Under the pieces are notes generated by a model. It was given only the letters and a program-made list of their open reading frames with translations. It was not told the origin of the DNA and did not search any database. A stretch of DNA of 64,000 bases. Source: Leptoclinus maculatus (taxonomy: Eukaryota > Chordata > Actinopteri > Perciformes > Stichaeidae). The stretch is from NCBI GenBank assembly GCA_032191485.1, contig JAVDOI010000119.1:302501-366500 (forward strand). Direction: 5' to 3'. The translations under genes and the position numbers were made by a program. Below are positions 50,024-62,749 of this stretch, piece by piece (position 1 is the first letter of the stretch; each line of letters opens with the position of its first letter).

Positions 50024-50115
50024 ATTCAATTCAATTCCATTTATTTTTGTATAGCCCAAAATCACAAATTACAAATTTGCTTCAGAGGGCTTTACAATAT
50101 GTACACATATCAGTC
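50024..50115 (+). repeat. Fish 'attcaattcaattt...' repeat next to a donor
   Basis: ATTCAATTCAATTCCATTTA, then 'tagcccaaaatcacaaat' and 'cagagggctttaca': a widely dispersed fish repeat. A second fragment, CAATTCAATTTATTTGTAT, is at 50293-50311 in the same intron. Confidence 0.75.
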
Positions 50116-50324
50116 GTCTATCTCCATTTGGTCGAAAGGTGTTGACAGGTTTCTCTAGGCAGCTTCCCGTGGCTCAGAATGGTGTAAAGTTGGACTTCAG
50201 CACAAAAAACATTAAGGTTGACTTCTTTAGACCAATGTGTACCGTTTAATCTGCAGCATAGGGTGAATATCCTTGTGTGAGGTTTCATCAACAATTCAAT
50301 TTATTTGTATGAATTCATATCTAG

Positions 50325-50381
50325 ATCCAAAACGGACCCCATAACAGGAGCGGTGAAGAACACCAAGTACCACCAGCTGTA
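50325..50381 (+). CDS. nalcn: nalcn exon w17: end of II-III linker
   Basis: 57 bp: Ala codon completed, then SKTDPITGAVKNTKYHQL and TA (phase 2) before GTAAGT. Acceptor ATATCTAG. Confidence 0.95.
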
Positions 50382-50657
50382 GTAAGTGTGATGAATTATT
50401 GATCCCTTCACTCTCTCGCTATTGATCTGTCCGCTCTACAGTGGAATACTTATTAATTCTTATTACCTGCCTGTTGTGCTTGCCCAAAAAGGTAAAGAAT
50501 GAAAATTGTGAAACGAGGGCCCATTATGCAACCTGATCGTAATTCATGGAGAGCACATGGTCCGATTATTAAAATGAGAGCTAGTCCTTTGTATCAGATA
50601 CTGTTGGTGCCGGGGGGGGGGGTTATCTTTTTTACTGACTCCTGCAGAACAAATTTG

Positions 50658-50701
<44 letters not shown>

Positions 50702-50876
50702 GAGTTATTCACTCTCGCTCTCTGATACCTCTCCTCACATATCCTCCCTCTCCCTTTGTCTGCTCCCTCTCTTTCTCTTGAATTATTAGCTGTCTTGACC
50801 CACTTACGACTAATAAACTATTTATCTGTTTAAATAAAAAAACTAAGCGATATGCTAACGTACGTGTCCCACGCAG
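50382..50876 (+). other. Intron w17-w18
   Basis: 495 bp. G-run at 50611-50621 and a CA microsatellite at 50660-50698; otherwise featureless. Confidence 0.85.
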
Positions 50877-50997
50877 CGATCTTCTGGGCCTCGTCACCTA
50901 TCTGGACTGGGTTATGATCGTGGTGACCATCTGCTCGTGCATCTCCATGATATTCGAATCTCCCTTCACCAGGGTCATGCATGCCCCCACACTGCAG
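50877..50997 (+). CDS. nalcn: nalcn exon w18: domain III S1
   Basis: Completes Tyr, then DLLGLVTYLDWVMIVVTICS, CISMIFESPFTRVMHAPTLQ: first helix of domain III. Acceptor ACGCAG; donor CAG|GTATGG. Confidence 0.97.
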
Positions 50998-51048
50998 GTA
51001 TGGAAAGCTGCGCGAGCGAGCGATCGGAGGCTCGATTGGGAGACGCGA

Positions 51049-51099
51049 CTGTCGTTACACTGTCGTTACACTGTCGTTACACTGTCGTTACACTGTCGT
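51049..51099. repeat. 11-bp minisatellite filling a short intron
   Basis: CTGTCGTTACA repeated about 4.6 times inside the 118-bp intron between exons w18 and w19; only 16 bases separate it from the next exon. Confidence 0.95.
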
Positions 51100-51115
51100 G
51101 CTTCTCTTGTTTCAG

Positions 51116-51247
51116 ATCGGGGAGTACGTGTTCGTGATCTTCATGAGCATCGAGCTCAACCTGAAGATCATGGCCGATGGCCTGTTCTTCACCCCCACCG
51201 CCGTCATCAGAGACTTTGGAGGGGTCATGGACATCTTCATCTATCTT
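51116..51247 (+). CDS. nalcn: nalcn exon w19: domain III S2-S3
   Basis: 44 codons, IGEYVFVIFMSIELNLKIMA, DGLFFTPTAVIRDFGGVMDI, FIYL. S2 and the start of S3. Donor CTT|GTGAGT. Confidence 0.97.
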
Positions 51248-51470
51248 GTGAGTAATCTCAACCTAGCTTAGTTCATTTCACGTTAAAATTGGGTATTCAT
51301 CTAGTGTGCAAAGATTATGCAAAAGACGGATTTAGTGTATAACATATCTACAGGGTTGCTAAATGAAATGATGAATCTGTGACGTGAACACATTGCAACT
51401 GCAACGATGCCTTTCTTTTTTCGTCCTAACCGTTTGCTGCCTTCCTCCCTGTTGGTCTTGTTCTCCGCAG

Positions 51471-51638
51471 GTGAGTCTGATCTTCCTGTGCTGGCTGCCT
51501 CCTGACGTCCCTCCTGAGTCTGGGGCTCAGCTGCTGATGATGCTGCGCTGCCTGCGTCCGCTCAGGATCTTCAAGCTGGTACCCCAGATGAGGAAGGTGG
51601 TGCGGGAGGTTCTCAAAGGGTTCAAGGAGATCTTCCTG
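51471..51638 (+). CDS. nalcn: nalcn exon w20: domain III S3-S4 and S4-S5 linker
   Basis: 56 codons. VSLIFLCWLPPDVPPESGAQ is the end of S3 and the loop; LLMMLRCLRPLRIFKLVPQM is the arginine-bearing S4; RKVVREVLKGFKEIFL leads into S5. The donor CTG|GTTCGT is a poor match to consensus. Confidence 0.96.
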
Positions 51639-52384
51639 GTTCGTTCTTAGCCACCATTTACACTTGTGTGCGGCAGAATGGTGCAAATCTTTTCACGATC
51701 TACTAGCTTTACAGTGTTTTTTTTATTTATTTTTACACACATTACATTTACTCAGAAGCAGAAAGAGAGATTCATATTACATACGATTCATGTTAGTCCC
51801 CATTGATATGCACTCTGGGCACATGCACGCAAATGTGCATGAACATGACTCAGTCTTCTCACTCTTCAGCTTACTTACGAAAAACTTAATCAGGAGAACG
51901 CTCTGGCATCTGGCAGGTAGTTATTTATTCACACCTCAGTGTAACATTAAACTTAATTCCCTTGAAACTTGAAAATGATGAGGCTTAAACTGTAAAGATG
52001 GTCTCGAAAAGCTTTTAGATGTGTGAAGGACTATGATATGCTTTGGAAAAAGGTTGACGGTTAAGTATTTATGATTTATAGTGGATACGTGCACAAAATA
52101 CCACCAAGATTTGCACATGAATGCATCTTATTCCCCTCTATTGCACTGTGCTCTTGTTGCTATTGCATTGCCTCCCGTTTCTGGCGTTGGCTTACCTTTT
52201 CCTTCGCCTGCCAAGGATCATAATTATATTATCAGGAGCTTGCTTAGTTACCGATTCTCTCTGGGTCCGATGTGATTCTCCCAGCTGAGTTCTCCTGTCT
52301 GACTTCCTCAGCTGGCTCTCTGATCTCGCACGCATGGATTACGCTGAACTGTCTGTTTTAAACTCCTGATTGATTCTCCCGCAG
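51639..52384 (+). other. Intron w20-w21
   Basis: 746 bp; nothing recognised apart from a T-rich run near 51717-51733. Confidence 0.8.
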
Positions 52385-52489
52385 GTTTCCATTCTGCTCC
52401 TCACACTAATGCTGGTGTTCGCAAGCTTCGGGGTTCAGCTGTTTGCCGGAAAGCTCGCCAAGTGCAACGACCCCCATATCCTCAGACGG
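52385..52489 (+). CDS. nalcn: nalcn exon w21: domain III S5
   Basis: 35 codons, VSILLLTLMLVFASFGVQLF, AGKLAKCNDPHILRR. Acceptor CTCCCGCAG; donor CGG|GTACAG. Confidence 0.97.
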
Positions 52490-52908
52490 GTACAGCAAGA
52501 CACCTAATCTCCTCACTAAACCACCCACCTCCCCATTCCCCACTCCCCGCAGCTGAACAAGTACAAGGGCTTTTCCCAGTCAATCAATAATCCAGTGGTT
52601 ACTACAGTCATTATACTTCTTTCAGCTTGTGCCAATGTTTTATTTTACAAACAAGTCTACTCAACAAGTTAACTGACGAGAACTGGCAATGCACCGATGA
52701 TTGCTGTGCATTGGAATGATCCATTTACTTGCGTAGCAATGAGGAGAAACATGTTGTCTTTTCTTAGTGCGTTATGCAAAAACAAGTAAAAACAAGTTTA
52801 TCATTTCAAATGTTTGAGTTGTTATTTCATGCTAAGCCACTTCACTAACAGCTCTTCTAATGGTTGCTTCATTCTGTGTTTTGCTGTGAACCGTGTTGTT
52901 GGTTGCAG
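52490..52908 (+). other. Intron w21-w22
   Basis: 419 bp; nothing recognised. Confidence 0.8.
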
Positions 52909-53015
52909 GTCGACTGCCACGGTATATTCAGAATAAACGTCAGCGTTTCCAAAAACCTCAACTTGAAGCTGAAGCCTGGAGAGAAGAAACCTGGTTTCTG
53001 GGTACCGAGAGTCTG
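52909..53015 (+). CDS. nalcn: nalcn exon w22: domain III extracellular turret
   Basis: VDCHGIFRINVSVSKNLNLK, LKPGEKKPGFWVPRV, then TG (phase 2) before GTAGAG. An NVS glycosylation sequon is at 52936-52944, conserved in the family. The first codon is GTC (Val), where mammals have Glu in RRED; the acceptor GGTTGCAG leaves no alternative start. Confidence 0.95.
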
Positions 53016-53102
53016 GTAGAGTGCTTTTTATTTATGTTATTTCATTTTGTTAAGGATTGTTTTTCTTCAGGTGATTGATGTATTAATTCCGTCCTTCCTC
53101 AG

Positions 53103-53223
53103 GGCCAACCCTCGGAATTTCAACTTTGACAATGTGGGAAATGCCATGCTGGCTCTGTTTGAAGTGCTGTCCCTGAAAGGCTGGGTGGAGGTCCGAGATG
53201 TCCTTATTCACCGCGTCGGACCG
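53103..53223 (+). CDS. nalcn: nalcn exon w23: domain III pore loop
   Basis: Completes Trp, then ANPRNFNFDNVGNAMLALFE, VLSLKGWVEVRDVLIHRVGP. The lysine of LKGW (53176-53178) is the domain III filter residue. The preceding intron is only 87 bp. Donor CCG|GTACCT. Confidence 0.97.
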
Positions 53224-53318
53224 GTACCTCACCTCACCTTACCTTTACCACTCACTTCCATCAAAGTCTTTCTTTTCACCGCTGGCGTCTACATCATGAG
53301 AACATTGTGATAGTTTAA

Positions 53319-55682
<2,364 letters not shown>

Positions 55683-55789
55683 AAAACTGGGGTTTCCGGG
55701 CCAAGATGTATGACATCACTCAACATCCCTTCTTCAAACGGGGCATTGCTGTGCTGGTGCTGGCCCAGTCGGTGCTGCTCTCAGTCAAG
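55683..55789 (+). CDS. nalcn: nalcn exon w26: domain IV S1
   Basis: Completes Glu, then NWGFRAKMYDITQHPFFKRG, IAVLVLAQSVLLSVK. Acceptor CCGGACAG (weak polypyrimidine tract); donor AAG|GTAAAG. Confidence 0.96.
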
Positions 55790-55964
55790 GTAAAGCCTCA
55801 ATTTGCAATACATCATGTCATTTCTAATGTATCTGGTTGTTTTTTTTAAATCTCTACGAGCTTGTATTTATTTTGCATTTCCAGAACAATTAAGATGTTG
55901 ATATGAGGTACATTGATATGATGTGAACTGACTTACTGACGTGTGAATCTGCTCTCCTCTCCAG

Positions 55965-56039
55965 TGGGACGTGGCCGATCAGGTGACATTTCCCCTCGCC
56001 ACCATATCAGTATTCTTCACCTTTATATTTGTACTGGAG
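55965..56039 (+). CDS. nalcn: nalcn exon w27: domain IV S2
   Basis: 25 codons, WDVADQVTFPLATISVFFTF, IFVLE. Acceptor CTCTCCAG; donor GAG|GTGAGC. Confidence 0.96.
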
Positions 56040-56147
56040 GTGAGCATGTTACCCTCATTTGTCACTTTAATGGTTTGATCGCCTGCACTGGGCATCTACG
56101 TGTGTGTGTGTGTGTCTGTGTGTGTGATGTTACTTGTGTTTTTCCAG

Positions 56148-56267
56148 GTGACCATGAAGCTCATAGCCATGTCTCCCGCGGGCTACTGGCAGAGCAGACG
56201 GAATCGCTACGACCTGCTGGTCACGGTGTTGGGTATCATCTGGATAGTCCTGCACTTCGCCTTACTG
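56148..56267 (+). CDS. nalcn: nalcn exon w28: domain IV S2-S3
   Basis: 40 codons, VTMKLIAMSPAGYWQSRRNR, YDLLVTVLGIIWIVLHFALL. A short TG microsatellite lies about 25-50 bases upstream of the acceptor TTTCCAG. The donor CTG|GTTCGA is weak, like that of exon w20. Confidence 0.96.
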
Positions 56268-56356
56268 GTTCGACAAATTCCTGTCACACGAAGAGAACAT
56301 TTTAGAAATTCTTGTGGAGTCAATGTTGCATATAACTATATCATTCCCCCCTCTAG

Positions 56357-56425
56357 AATGCATATACCTACATGATGGGCACATGTGTGATTGTCTTCAG
56401 ATTCTTCACAATATGTGGGAAGCAT
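56357..56425 (+). CDS. nalcn: nalcn exon w29: domain IV S4
   Basis: 23 codons, NAYTYMMGTCVIVFRFFTIC GKH: the poorly charged S4 of domain IV, in line with NALCN's weak voltage sensing. Acceptor CCTCTAG; donor CAT|GTGAGT. Confidence 0.96.
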
Positions 56426-56515
56426 GTGAGTATATCTGCGCGCAAGAATCTGCTCAATTCGAAGAATTTGTATCTTAACAAAATATGCTTGCGGATGTGT
56501 GTGTGATGAATTTAG

Positions 56516-56665
<150 letters not shown>

Positions 56666-56772
56666 TGAGGACGCTGCCTTTGTTTCCCTCCTGTTGACGA
56701 GCACTGCACTTTGTGTACAGTAGATACAGTAGAAGTGATCTTTACGGAGCTGTCCGTCTCCCCTTGTCACAG

Positions 56773-56866
56773 GCATGCCAACTTCTCCACAGCGGGCAAG
56801 GCTATCACCGTTCTCTTCCGTATTGTCACCGGGGAGGATTGGAATAAAATCATGCACGACTGTATG
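56773..56866 (+). CDS. nalcn: nalcn exon w31: domain IV pore loop
   Basis: Completes Arg, then HANFSTAGKAITVLFRIVTG, EDWNKIMHDCM. The glutamate of GEDW (56834-56836) is the domain IV filter residue. Donor ATG|GTAAGA. Confidence 0.97.
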
Positions 56867-57222
56867 GTAAGACCAAAGAACACGCCATCTATTCCCAACC
56901 CGGAAAAATACAGTGTATCGTAAACATTATATTTTCTTTCTCAATTTTCACCTCAATTGTCCTCCGCTACCCCGATACAATGCAGGCGAGTGGATTTACT
57001 CACAGTTGGACAGACCTCACTGTCAGCAGATTTTACTAGGACCACTTTAATAATAATGAAAAAGAAGCCCCAACGAAAACTGCTGACATGGCTATCTGCC
57101 TGGCTAGATATCACACATATGTTTAATTCTGTAATTTGGGTGAACCGACCCTTTAGCGTTACATTTCAGGGAACGTTTGGGAAGTTGTAATGCCCCATAT
57201 GTTGTTTTTTTTCTGTCCCCAG
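56867..57222 (+). other. Intron w31-w32
   Basis: 356 bp, T-rich before CTGTCCCCAG; nothing else. Confidence 0.85.
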
Positions 57223-57355
57223 GTTCAGGCCCCATTCTGCACCCCGGATAACCATCGCTACTGGGAGACCGACTGTGGCAACTACGCTGGGGCGCTCATC
57301 TACTTCTGCTCTTTCTATGTCATCATAGCCTACATCATGCTCAACCTACTTGTCG
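57223..57355 (+). CDS. nalcn: nalcn exon w32: domain IV turret and S6
   Basis: VQAPFCTPDNHRYWETDCGN, YAGALIYFCSFYVIIAYIML, NLLV, then G (phase 1) before GTCAGT. Two turret cysteines and most of S6. Confidence 0.97.
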
Positions 57356-57835
57356 GTCAGTGTGTGCAGGTGCTCTTGTATTAATGACATTGTGGGGACC
57401 ATGTCTTTTTCACACAGTTTGCGGGACACAACTGTGTGGGTGCATAAAAGCCATGTAAAAGGATCACAAACTTGTGATTTAGCAACAGCAAGGCCTCTAC
57501 TTCATGCTGCTTTATGTAACGCAAGACTGCAGTGCTCATAAAGCATACTTTCATATGGGTTTCTCATCTTTTCAAAGAGACGGCAAAGACTTCCTCTAGA
57601 GACGAGAGTTTAGTTTATTGCGGCCTATATTGTGATTCATTTAGTCTCCTAGAAGCCAGTGCTGTTGACTCATTGCATCATAAAATAAATAGCTATTTAG
57701 AGCTATAAAGGGAAGCACAACAACCTGCATTTATTGTCTTACAAACGCAGACGATTGATGCATCGTAAAAAACTAAAACTCGCCATTATAGAATATTATC
57801 ATCCGTGATATTAATATCTCTTGCTATTGCTGCAG
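57356..57835 (+). other. Intron w32-w33
   Basis: 480 bp; 'gacattgtggggaccatgtc' at 57386-57405 recalls a common fish repeat end; otherwise nothing. Confidence 0.75.
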
Positions 57836-57951
57836 CCATCATCGTGGAGAACTTCTCTCTGTTCTACTCCACCGAGGAGGACCAGCTGCTGAGCTATAAT
57901 GACCTGAGGCACTTCCAGATCATCTGGAACATGGTGGATGACAAACGGGAG
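57836..57951 (+). CDS. nalcn: nalcn exon w33: end of S6 IV and proximal C-terminus
   Basis: Completes Ala, then IIVENFSLFYSTEEDQLLSY, NDLRHFQIIWNMVDDKRE. The acidic 'STEEDQLL...FQIIWNMVD' stretch is the EF-hand-like start of the C-terminal domain shared with Nav/Cav channels. Donor GAG|GTGAGA. Confidence 0.97.
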
Positions 57952-59038
57952 GTGAGACATTAGCAATAGGAGAGAGGACGAGGACACAGCGAAGGGGAGA
58001 GGGTGATGATCATATGGCTATGAGCGAGGCATAATATAGAGAAGATGAAGGCAGGGTGAGAGCTAATGAGAAGGGCTGAAGGGAATGCAGGATGGCATCG
58101 AGTAATTAAGTTGAAGTTATTAGAACAGTGTGTGCCGGATTAAAAATGTAACCCCCCCCCCTTCATTTATCCATGATGTCATCCCAGGCAGCAACCTGTT
58201 CTTCTGAAAATGGAAGCCGATGCTCAAGTGTCCTTAACTTGCATTCTCTCTAGTGTCCACCAGGGGGCGACTCCTCTGGTTCTATAGAAGTCTATGAGAA
58301 AATGACTCTACTTCTCTCTTGATTTATTACCTCAGTAAACATTGTAAACATGAGTTTATGGTCTCAATCTCTAGTTTCAAGTCTTCTTCAATACAGCATG
58401 ATGTTCATTTAGTACATTATGGTCCATTTAGAGTCAAACAGACCATAGAGCAGGGGATGCTTTAGGGCGGGGCTACACAGTGATTGACAGGTCGATAACA
58501 CAACATTGTCCGGTCTGGGAGTTGTCCGTGTTTTCGTCTTAAAACTTTAACCCTTTCACAGTGTGTTTTCAGTTCATGAAAGTTAATTGTAACATTTAGC
58601 TCCACCCTCTCGTGTCAAAAGCCAAGATGGCAAAATATCACACTCCAGACATCAAAGTCCACAAACCAATGGGTGACGTCCCGGTGAATACTTATACTTC
58701 TAATATACAGTCTATGTGTCATCCGGATCTACTGTAGGCTTACATAACTATATATATAACTATATATATGTATATGAGCAGCAGCCCTTACATATGTTTG
58801 TATTTGGTTCCACCCCAGCACTATTCACCTTTGCCAGTCACTAGCTGTAACTGTGGTCTAACAAACCAAAGGCTCTCCAACCTCCAAAAATAAAAAATAA
58901 ATTGTTATTAAGTGTTTTTACTCTCAGGCTTTAAAGCCGGAGACTCTTGAAGATGAAGATTGAAGATTCAGGTCTAAGTCTCATCATGTACTTGAATCAG
59001 GGTGATTAACCCGTTGACTTCTACGACTGTCTCCCCAG
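57952..59038 (+). other. Intron w33-w34
   Basis: 1.1 kb, largely the inverted dispersed repeat (58248-58722), with a C-run near 58152-58160 and a TA-rich stretch near 58748-58770. Confidence 0.8.
58248..58722 (-). mobile_element. Dispersed fish repeat, copy 3 (inverted, longest)
   Basis: 58248-58497 is the reverse complement of copies 1 and 2 ('tagtgtccaccagggggcga', 'gtctatgagaaaatgactct', 'aaacatgagtttatggtctc', 'gggcggggctacacagtgat'). 58500-58722 ('gccaagatggcaaaatatc', 'tatacagtctatg') looks like a further part of the same or an adjoining repeat. Confidence 0.75.
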
Positions 59039-59196
59039 GGGATGATTCCCACGTCCAGGGTGAAGTTCCTGCTTCGGCTGCTCCGAGGCAGGCTGGAGGT
59101 GGACCTGGACAAAGACAAGTTGCTGTTTAAACACATGTGCTACGAGATGGAGCGACTGCACAGCGGAGGGGATGTGACCTTCCATGACGTGCTCAG
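59039..59196 (+). CDS. nalcn: nalcn exon w34: C-terminal domain
   Basis: GMIPTSRVKFLLRLLRGRLE, VDLDKDKLLFKHMCYEMERL, HSGGDVTFHDVL, then AG (phase 2) before GTGACC. Cytoplasmic helical region; the acidic VDLDKDKL and GGDVTFHDV stretches are EF-hand-like. Confidence 0.97.
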
Positions 59197-59816
<620 letters not shown>

Positions 59817-59967
59817 CATGCTGTCATATCGCTCAGTGGACATTAGGAAGTCTCTCCAGGTGGAGGAGCTGTTGGCCAGGGAACAGTTGGAGTACACCAT
59901 TGAAGAAGAGGTTGCCAAACAAACCATACGCATGTGGCTCAAGAAATGCCTCAAACGCATCCGGGCG
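59817..59967 (+). CDS. nalcn: nalcn exon w35: C-terminal domain
   Basis: Completes Ser, then MLSYRSVDIRKSLQVEELLA, REQLEYTIEEEVAKQTIRMW, LKKCLKRIRA. The basic amphipathic 'IRMWLKKCLKRIR' is IQ/calmodulin-site-like (inference from homology with Nav/Cav tails). Donor GCG|GTCAGT. Confidence 0.96.
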
Positions 59968-60082
59968 GTCAGTCTCCCGACACAAACACGCCTCGTTCCC
60001 AGGGGAATTTGCAAACACGCATGTACAGTACACGCTGAGGTATCACACACTGACCACATTATGTCCGTCTTCCCTCTTGCAG

Positions 60083-60232
60083 AAGCAGCAGCAGTCGTGC
60101 AGCATCATCCACAGCCTGAGAGAGAGCCAGCAGCAGGAGCTGAGCCGCTTCCTCAACCCCCCCAGCATAGAGACCACCTTGCCGAGTGAGGACCACAACA
60201 CTAACAACCCAGACAACCCCTCGCAGCCTGAG
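60083..60232 (+). CDS. nalcn: nalcn exon w36: distal C-terminus
   Basis: 50 codons, KQQQSCSIIHSLRESQQQEL, SRFLNPPSIETTLPSEDHNT, NNPDNPSQPE. It becomes low-complexity and polar towards its end. Acceptor CTCTTGCAG; donor GAG|GTGAAG. Confidence 0.96.
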
Positions 60233-60378
60233 GTGAAGCCCCGCATCCGTACCAACACCCGCACACACACACACACACTCGCACACGCTCACAGCGTGAT
60301 GTATAGCAGGCGCATCATATAATCTGCAGGGTTTGCGCTTGCAGTGGTGAAACAAAAGGATGTCTTCTCTGTGTTTAG

Positions 60379-60496
60379 ATGAGCGGTCTCCAGCAGCTGC
60401 TGAGCCCCACGTTGTCAGACAGAGGAGGCTACAGGCAGGACTCTTCAGACCTGGGGAGACCGCAGAGGAAGCTGGGACAGTGGCGGCTGCCTGCAG
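60379..60496 (+). CDS. nalcn: nalcn exon w37: distal C-terminus
   Basis: MSGLQQLLSPTLSDRGGYRQ, DSSDLGRPQRKLGQWRLPA, then G (phase 1) before GTGCGT. It matches the mammalian LLSPTLSDRGG...GQWRLP segment. Acceptor GTGTTTAG. Confidence 0.95.
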
Positions 60497-61738
60497 GTGC
60501 GTGCAGCTCTGTGTACCGTCTGCTGCTAAGTGTCACAGTTCTAAAGTCAACGCTCTGTTCAATGTGAGTTTTAGCAAAGCTTGACACAAGTGTGTCTCTC
60601 TGCCGTGGAAGACCAGGGTTTTATGTGACCTTGTAGTACAGAAAAAGGAATGTATTTACACAGACAGGTCAGTTAACAAGCAATCTTGGAACTCAAGGCA
60701 AGGGGCTATATTTGTGGGGCTTCGGTGTAGCCGGTGGACATCCGGGGCCAGGACTTCCTTCTCCGTGCGCTGCTCGTTGTTTACAGTCCGATTAGCAACT
60801 TGAGATGTGAAAGATGAAGTGTGCGACAAAGTTAGCCAGTTAGCAAGCTCATTTTAAACCAATAATTCAAGGAAGATTTATTGTCATTATACAGCACAAC
60901 AAAATGCAGTTGTAGCCCATCTGCTACACAAGAAAAGCATGACCAACAAGTACAGTAATGCATATTCCTGTTTTTACTTGCATCAGGAGAAATGCAAACA
61001 TTCAAACATTCAACATTAGGGAAACACTGTCCGTCACATTTGACTATGTTCGAGCAGCAAGCATCATTGATTTAAACACAGAGTCCACCTCCTCTCGTCC
61101 TGCACGCTGTCTTGTGGTCCGCCCGTCAAGTGCAGCTTGACCCAGGACGCCACGATTGGAGCCAGGTCTCTGTAACGATGCTCAACAGTCATCGGCCTCC
61201 CGTTGCTGAGTTAGCCTACATTTTCCTTTAACAAGATATTAGCCAGGAGCAGACAGGGTGGTTAAATAACCATAGGTCCTCCTCAAGGTCCTCAAGGCAC
61301 GCTCCCGACGAATGAATCCAATCCGCATGCTTTCTTCTCCAATGTTGATGAGTGTATTCTGTCATGTGCCACAAGTGCTCCAGTAATAAAGACGAAATAA
61401 CAACAGATTGAGACAAAAATGTGGCAAAATCCATGGGAGCGACCCGGCCTCATGTACGTGTGCCGCCGTTAGCAATAGCGTCAGATGGCAGCCGGTGGGT
61501 CACTACATTACTTTACGGTCAATGTGCTCTCCACACTGACGGTTTACCTGCATTCAACCACAGACTGCTCGTAAGTGATTGGTCGATACTACTCGGACTA
61601 CAAACGGATAGCATAAGGCTCCCGATGGCAGAATCTGTTGATGGAAATAAGTAAAACACAAACCCGTATGAACAATAGTAGACCGGACAAGAAGCAGGCT
61701 GTGAACGCTCTCTGCTCTCTTTGTGTTTGTTGTGTCAG
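60497..61738 (+). other. Intron w37-w38
   Basis: 1.2 kb. A dispersed fish repeat ('ggaagatttattgtcattat', 60872-60915). The exon that in mammals encodes the [11 protein letters not shown]-type segment was not found here. Confidence 0.75.
60862..60915 (+). repeat. Short dispersed fish repeat
   Basis: 'aaggaagatttattgtcatt' followed by 'atacagcacaacaaaatgca' matches the core of a common fish repeat. Boundaries uncertain. Confidence 0.5.
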
Positions 61739-61881
61739 GTCGCACGAGTGTGAAGTCCATAGTGTGCAAGATGAACCCCGTCAACAACGAGGCTTCCTCG
61801 GGGTCGGAGGTGAAGAAGTGGTGGACCCGTCAGCTGACCGTGGAGAGCGACGAGAGCGGCGACGACCTCATCGTCATTTAG
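61739..61881 (+). CDS. nalcn: nalcn exon w38: C-terminal end and stop
   Basis: Completes Gly, then RTSVKSIVCKMNPVNNEASS, GSEVKKWWTRQLTVESDESG, DDLIVI and TAG (61879-61881). The WWTRQLTVESDESGDDL terminus is characteristic of NALCN. Acceptor TGTGTCAG. Confidence 0.97.
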
Positions 61882-62610
61882 AGAACGGGGCGCAGCGCAT
61901 CCTGCGTTTTTTTTACAGATGAGGGGAAGCTCGTCGTTCTCTTTCTCCTCTTGCTCTCCTCCTCGATCGATGAGAACGATGCTTTTATAAAATCTCTTTT
62001 TATCCACAACTGTTCAGAAAGTGCTGTAGTCTGTGAGCGCTGGTTATCGATGGGACCTTCTTTAAGCAGCCATTTTGACATTGCAGTGGCGATTTCGTAC
62101 CTCTGGGATAGCGTTTACCTTTCCTCTGTGATGTCCACTCATTATGATTGCTGAGTTTTTCTATGCAGCCACATATGGTGTTAAGACTGTGGCACGAAAG
62201 GACATGTTCCATTCATGAAACAAACCGAGACGCTGCTGCTCTTTGTTTTTCCTGCTGTTGTTTCACGTCAACGTTTGAAACCCGTAATTATTAGTTTGTT
62301 GCAGCTTCGATACTTCGTGACGTCCATGTCAACGCCTCGTCTCTGTTCTCCTGTGTTAGTTTGTTTCTCCTGTGATATTAATCGTATGAATATAGATTTT
62401 CTTCTAGTCACTTTATACCAGGCCTCTTGTTCTTGTCGGTAGAACAAGCTAATTAAAGCAACTTTTAGATATATGACTGTGAATGTAATTAAAAGTAAAA
62501 TCTATCTTATGTATTTGTGTGTGGATAAAACATGACATATTTTGTAAATTATTATAAATGCTAAGCTTTATCAAATATTGAATTACTATAATAAAGGCCT
62601 ACACAGGCAT
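61882..62610 (+). other. nalcn: nalcn 3' UTR (approximate)
   Basis: AT-rich, non-coding sequence after the stop. The first good polyadenylation signal is AATAAA at 62590-62595. Further candidates at 62682-62687 and 62735-62740 could serve longer transcripts. Confidence 0.65.
62590..62595 (+). terminator. Polyadenylation signal candidate AATAAA
   Basis: First canonical AATAAA after the stop codon, about 710 bases downstream. Alternatives at 62682 and 62735. Confidence 0.55.
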
Positions 62611-62749
62611 ATATAAGCAAAGTTACCGTCTGATTTCATGTCCTTTACATCACATCCACACTTCTCAGATGGTCGAGCCTAAATAAACTAAATATATTGT
62701 TGAAACTATTTTCCTGTTGGAACTTTGGTTCCACAATAAAACAAAAATC

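Noticed and set aside
52893..53078. Alternative continuation of exon w22 past 53015
   Set aside because: The reading frame runs on into the intron, but the GTAGAG donor at 53016 and the phase-2 join to exon w23 (Trp-Ala-Asn-Pro) give the conserved protein.
60501..60580. PSAAKCHSSKVNALFN-like stretch as the missing mammalian C-terminal exon
   Set aside because: No acceptor in front of it and it is out of frame with exon w37; the resemblance is weak and could be chance (also discussed under findings).
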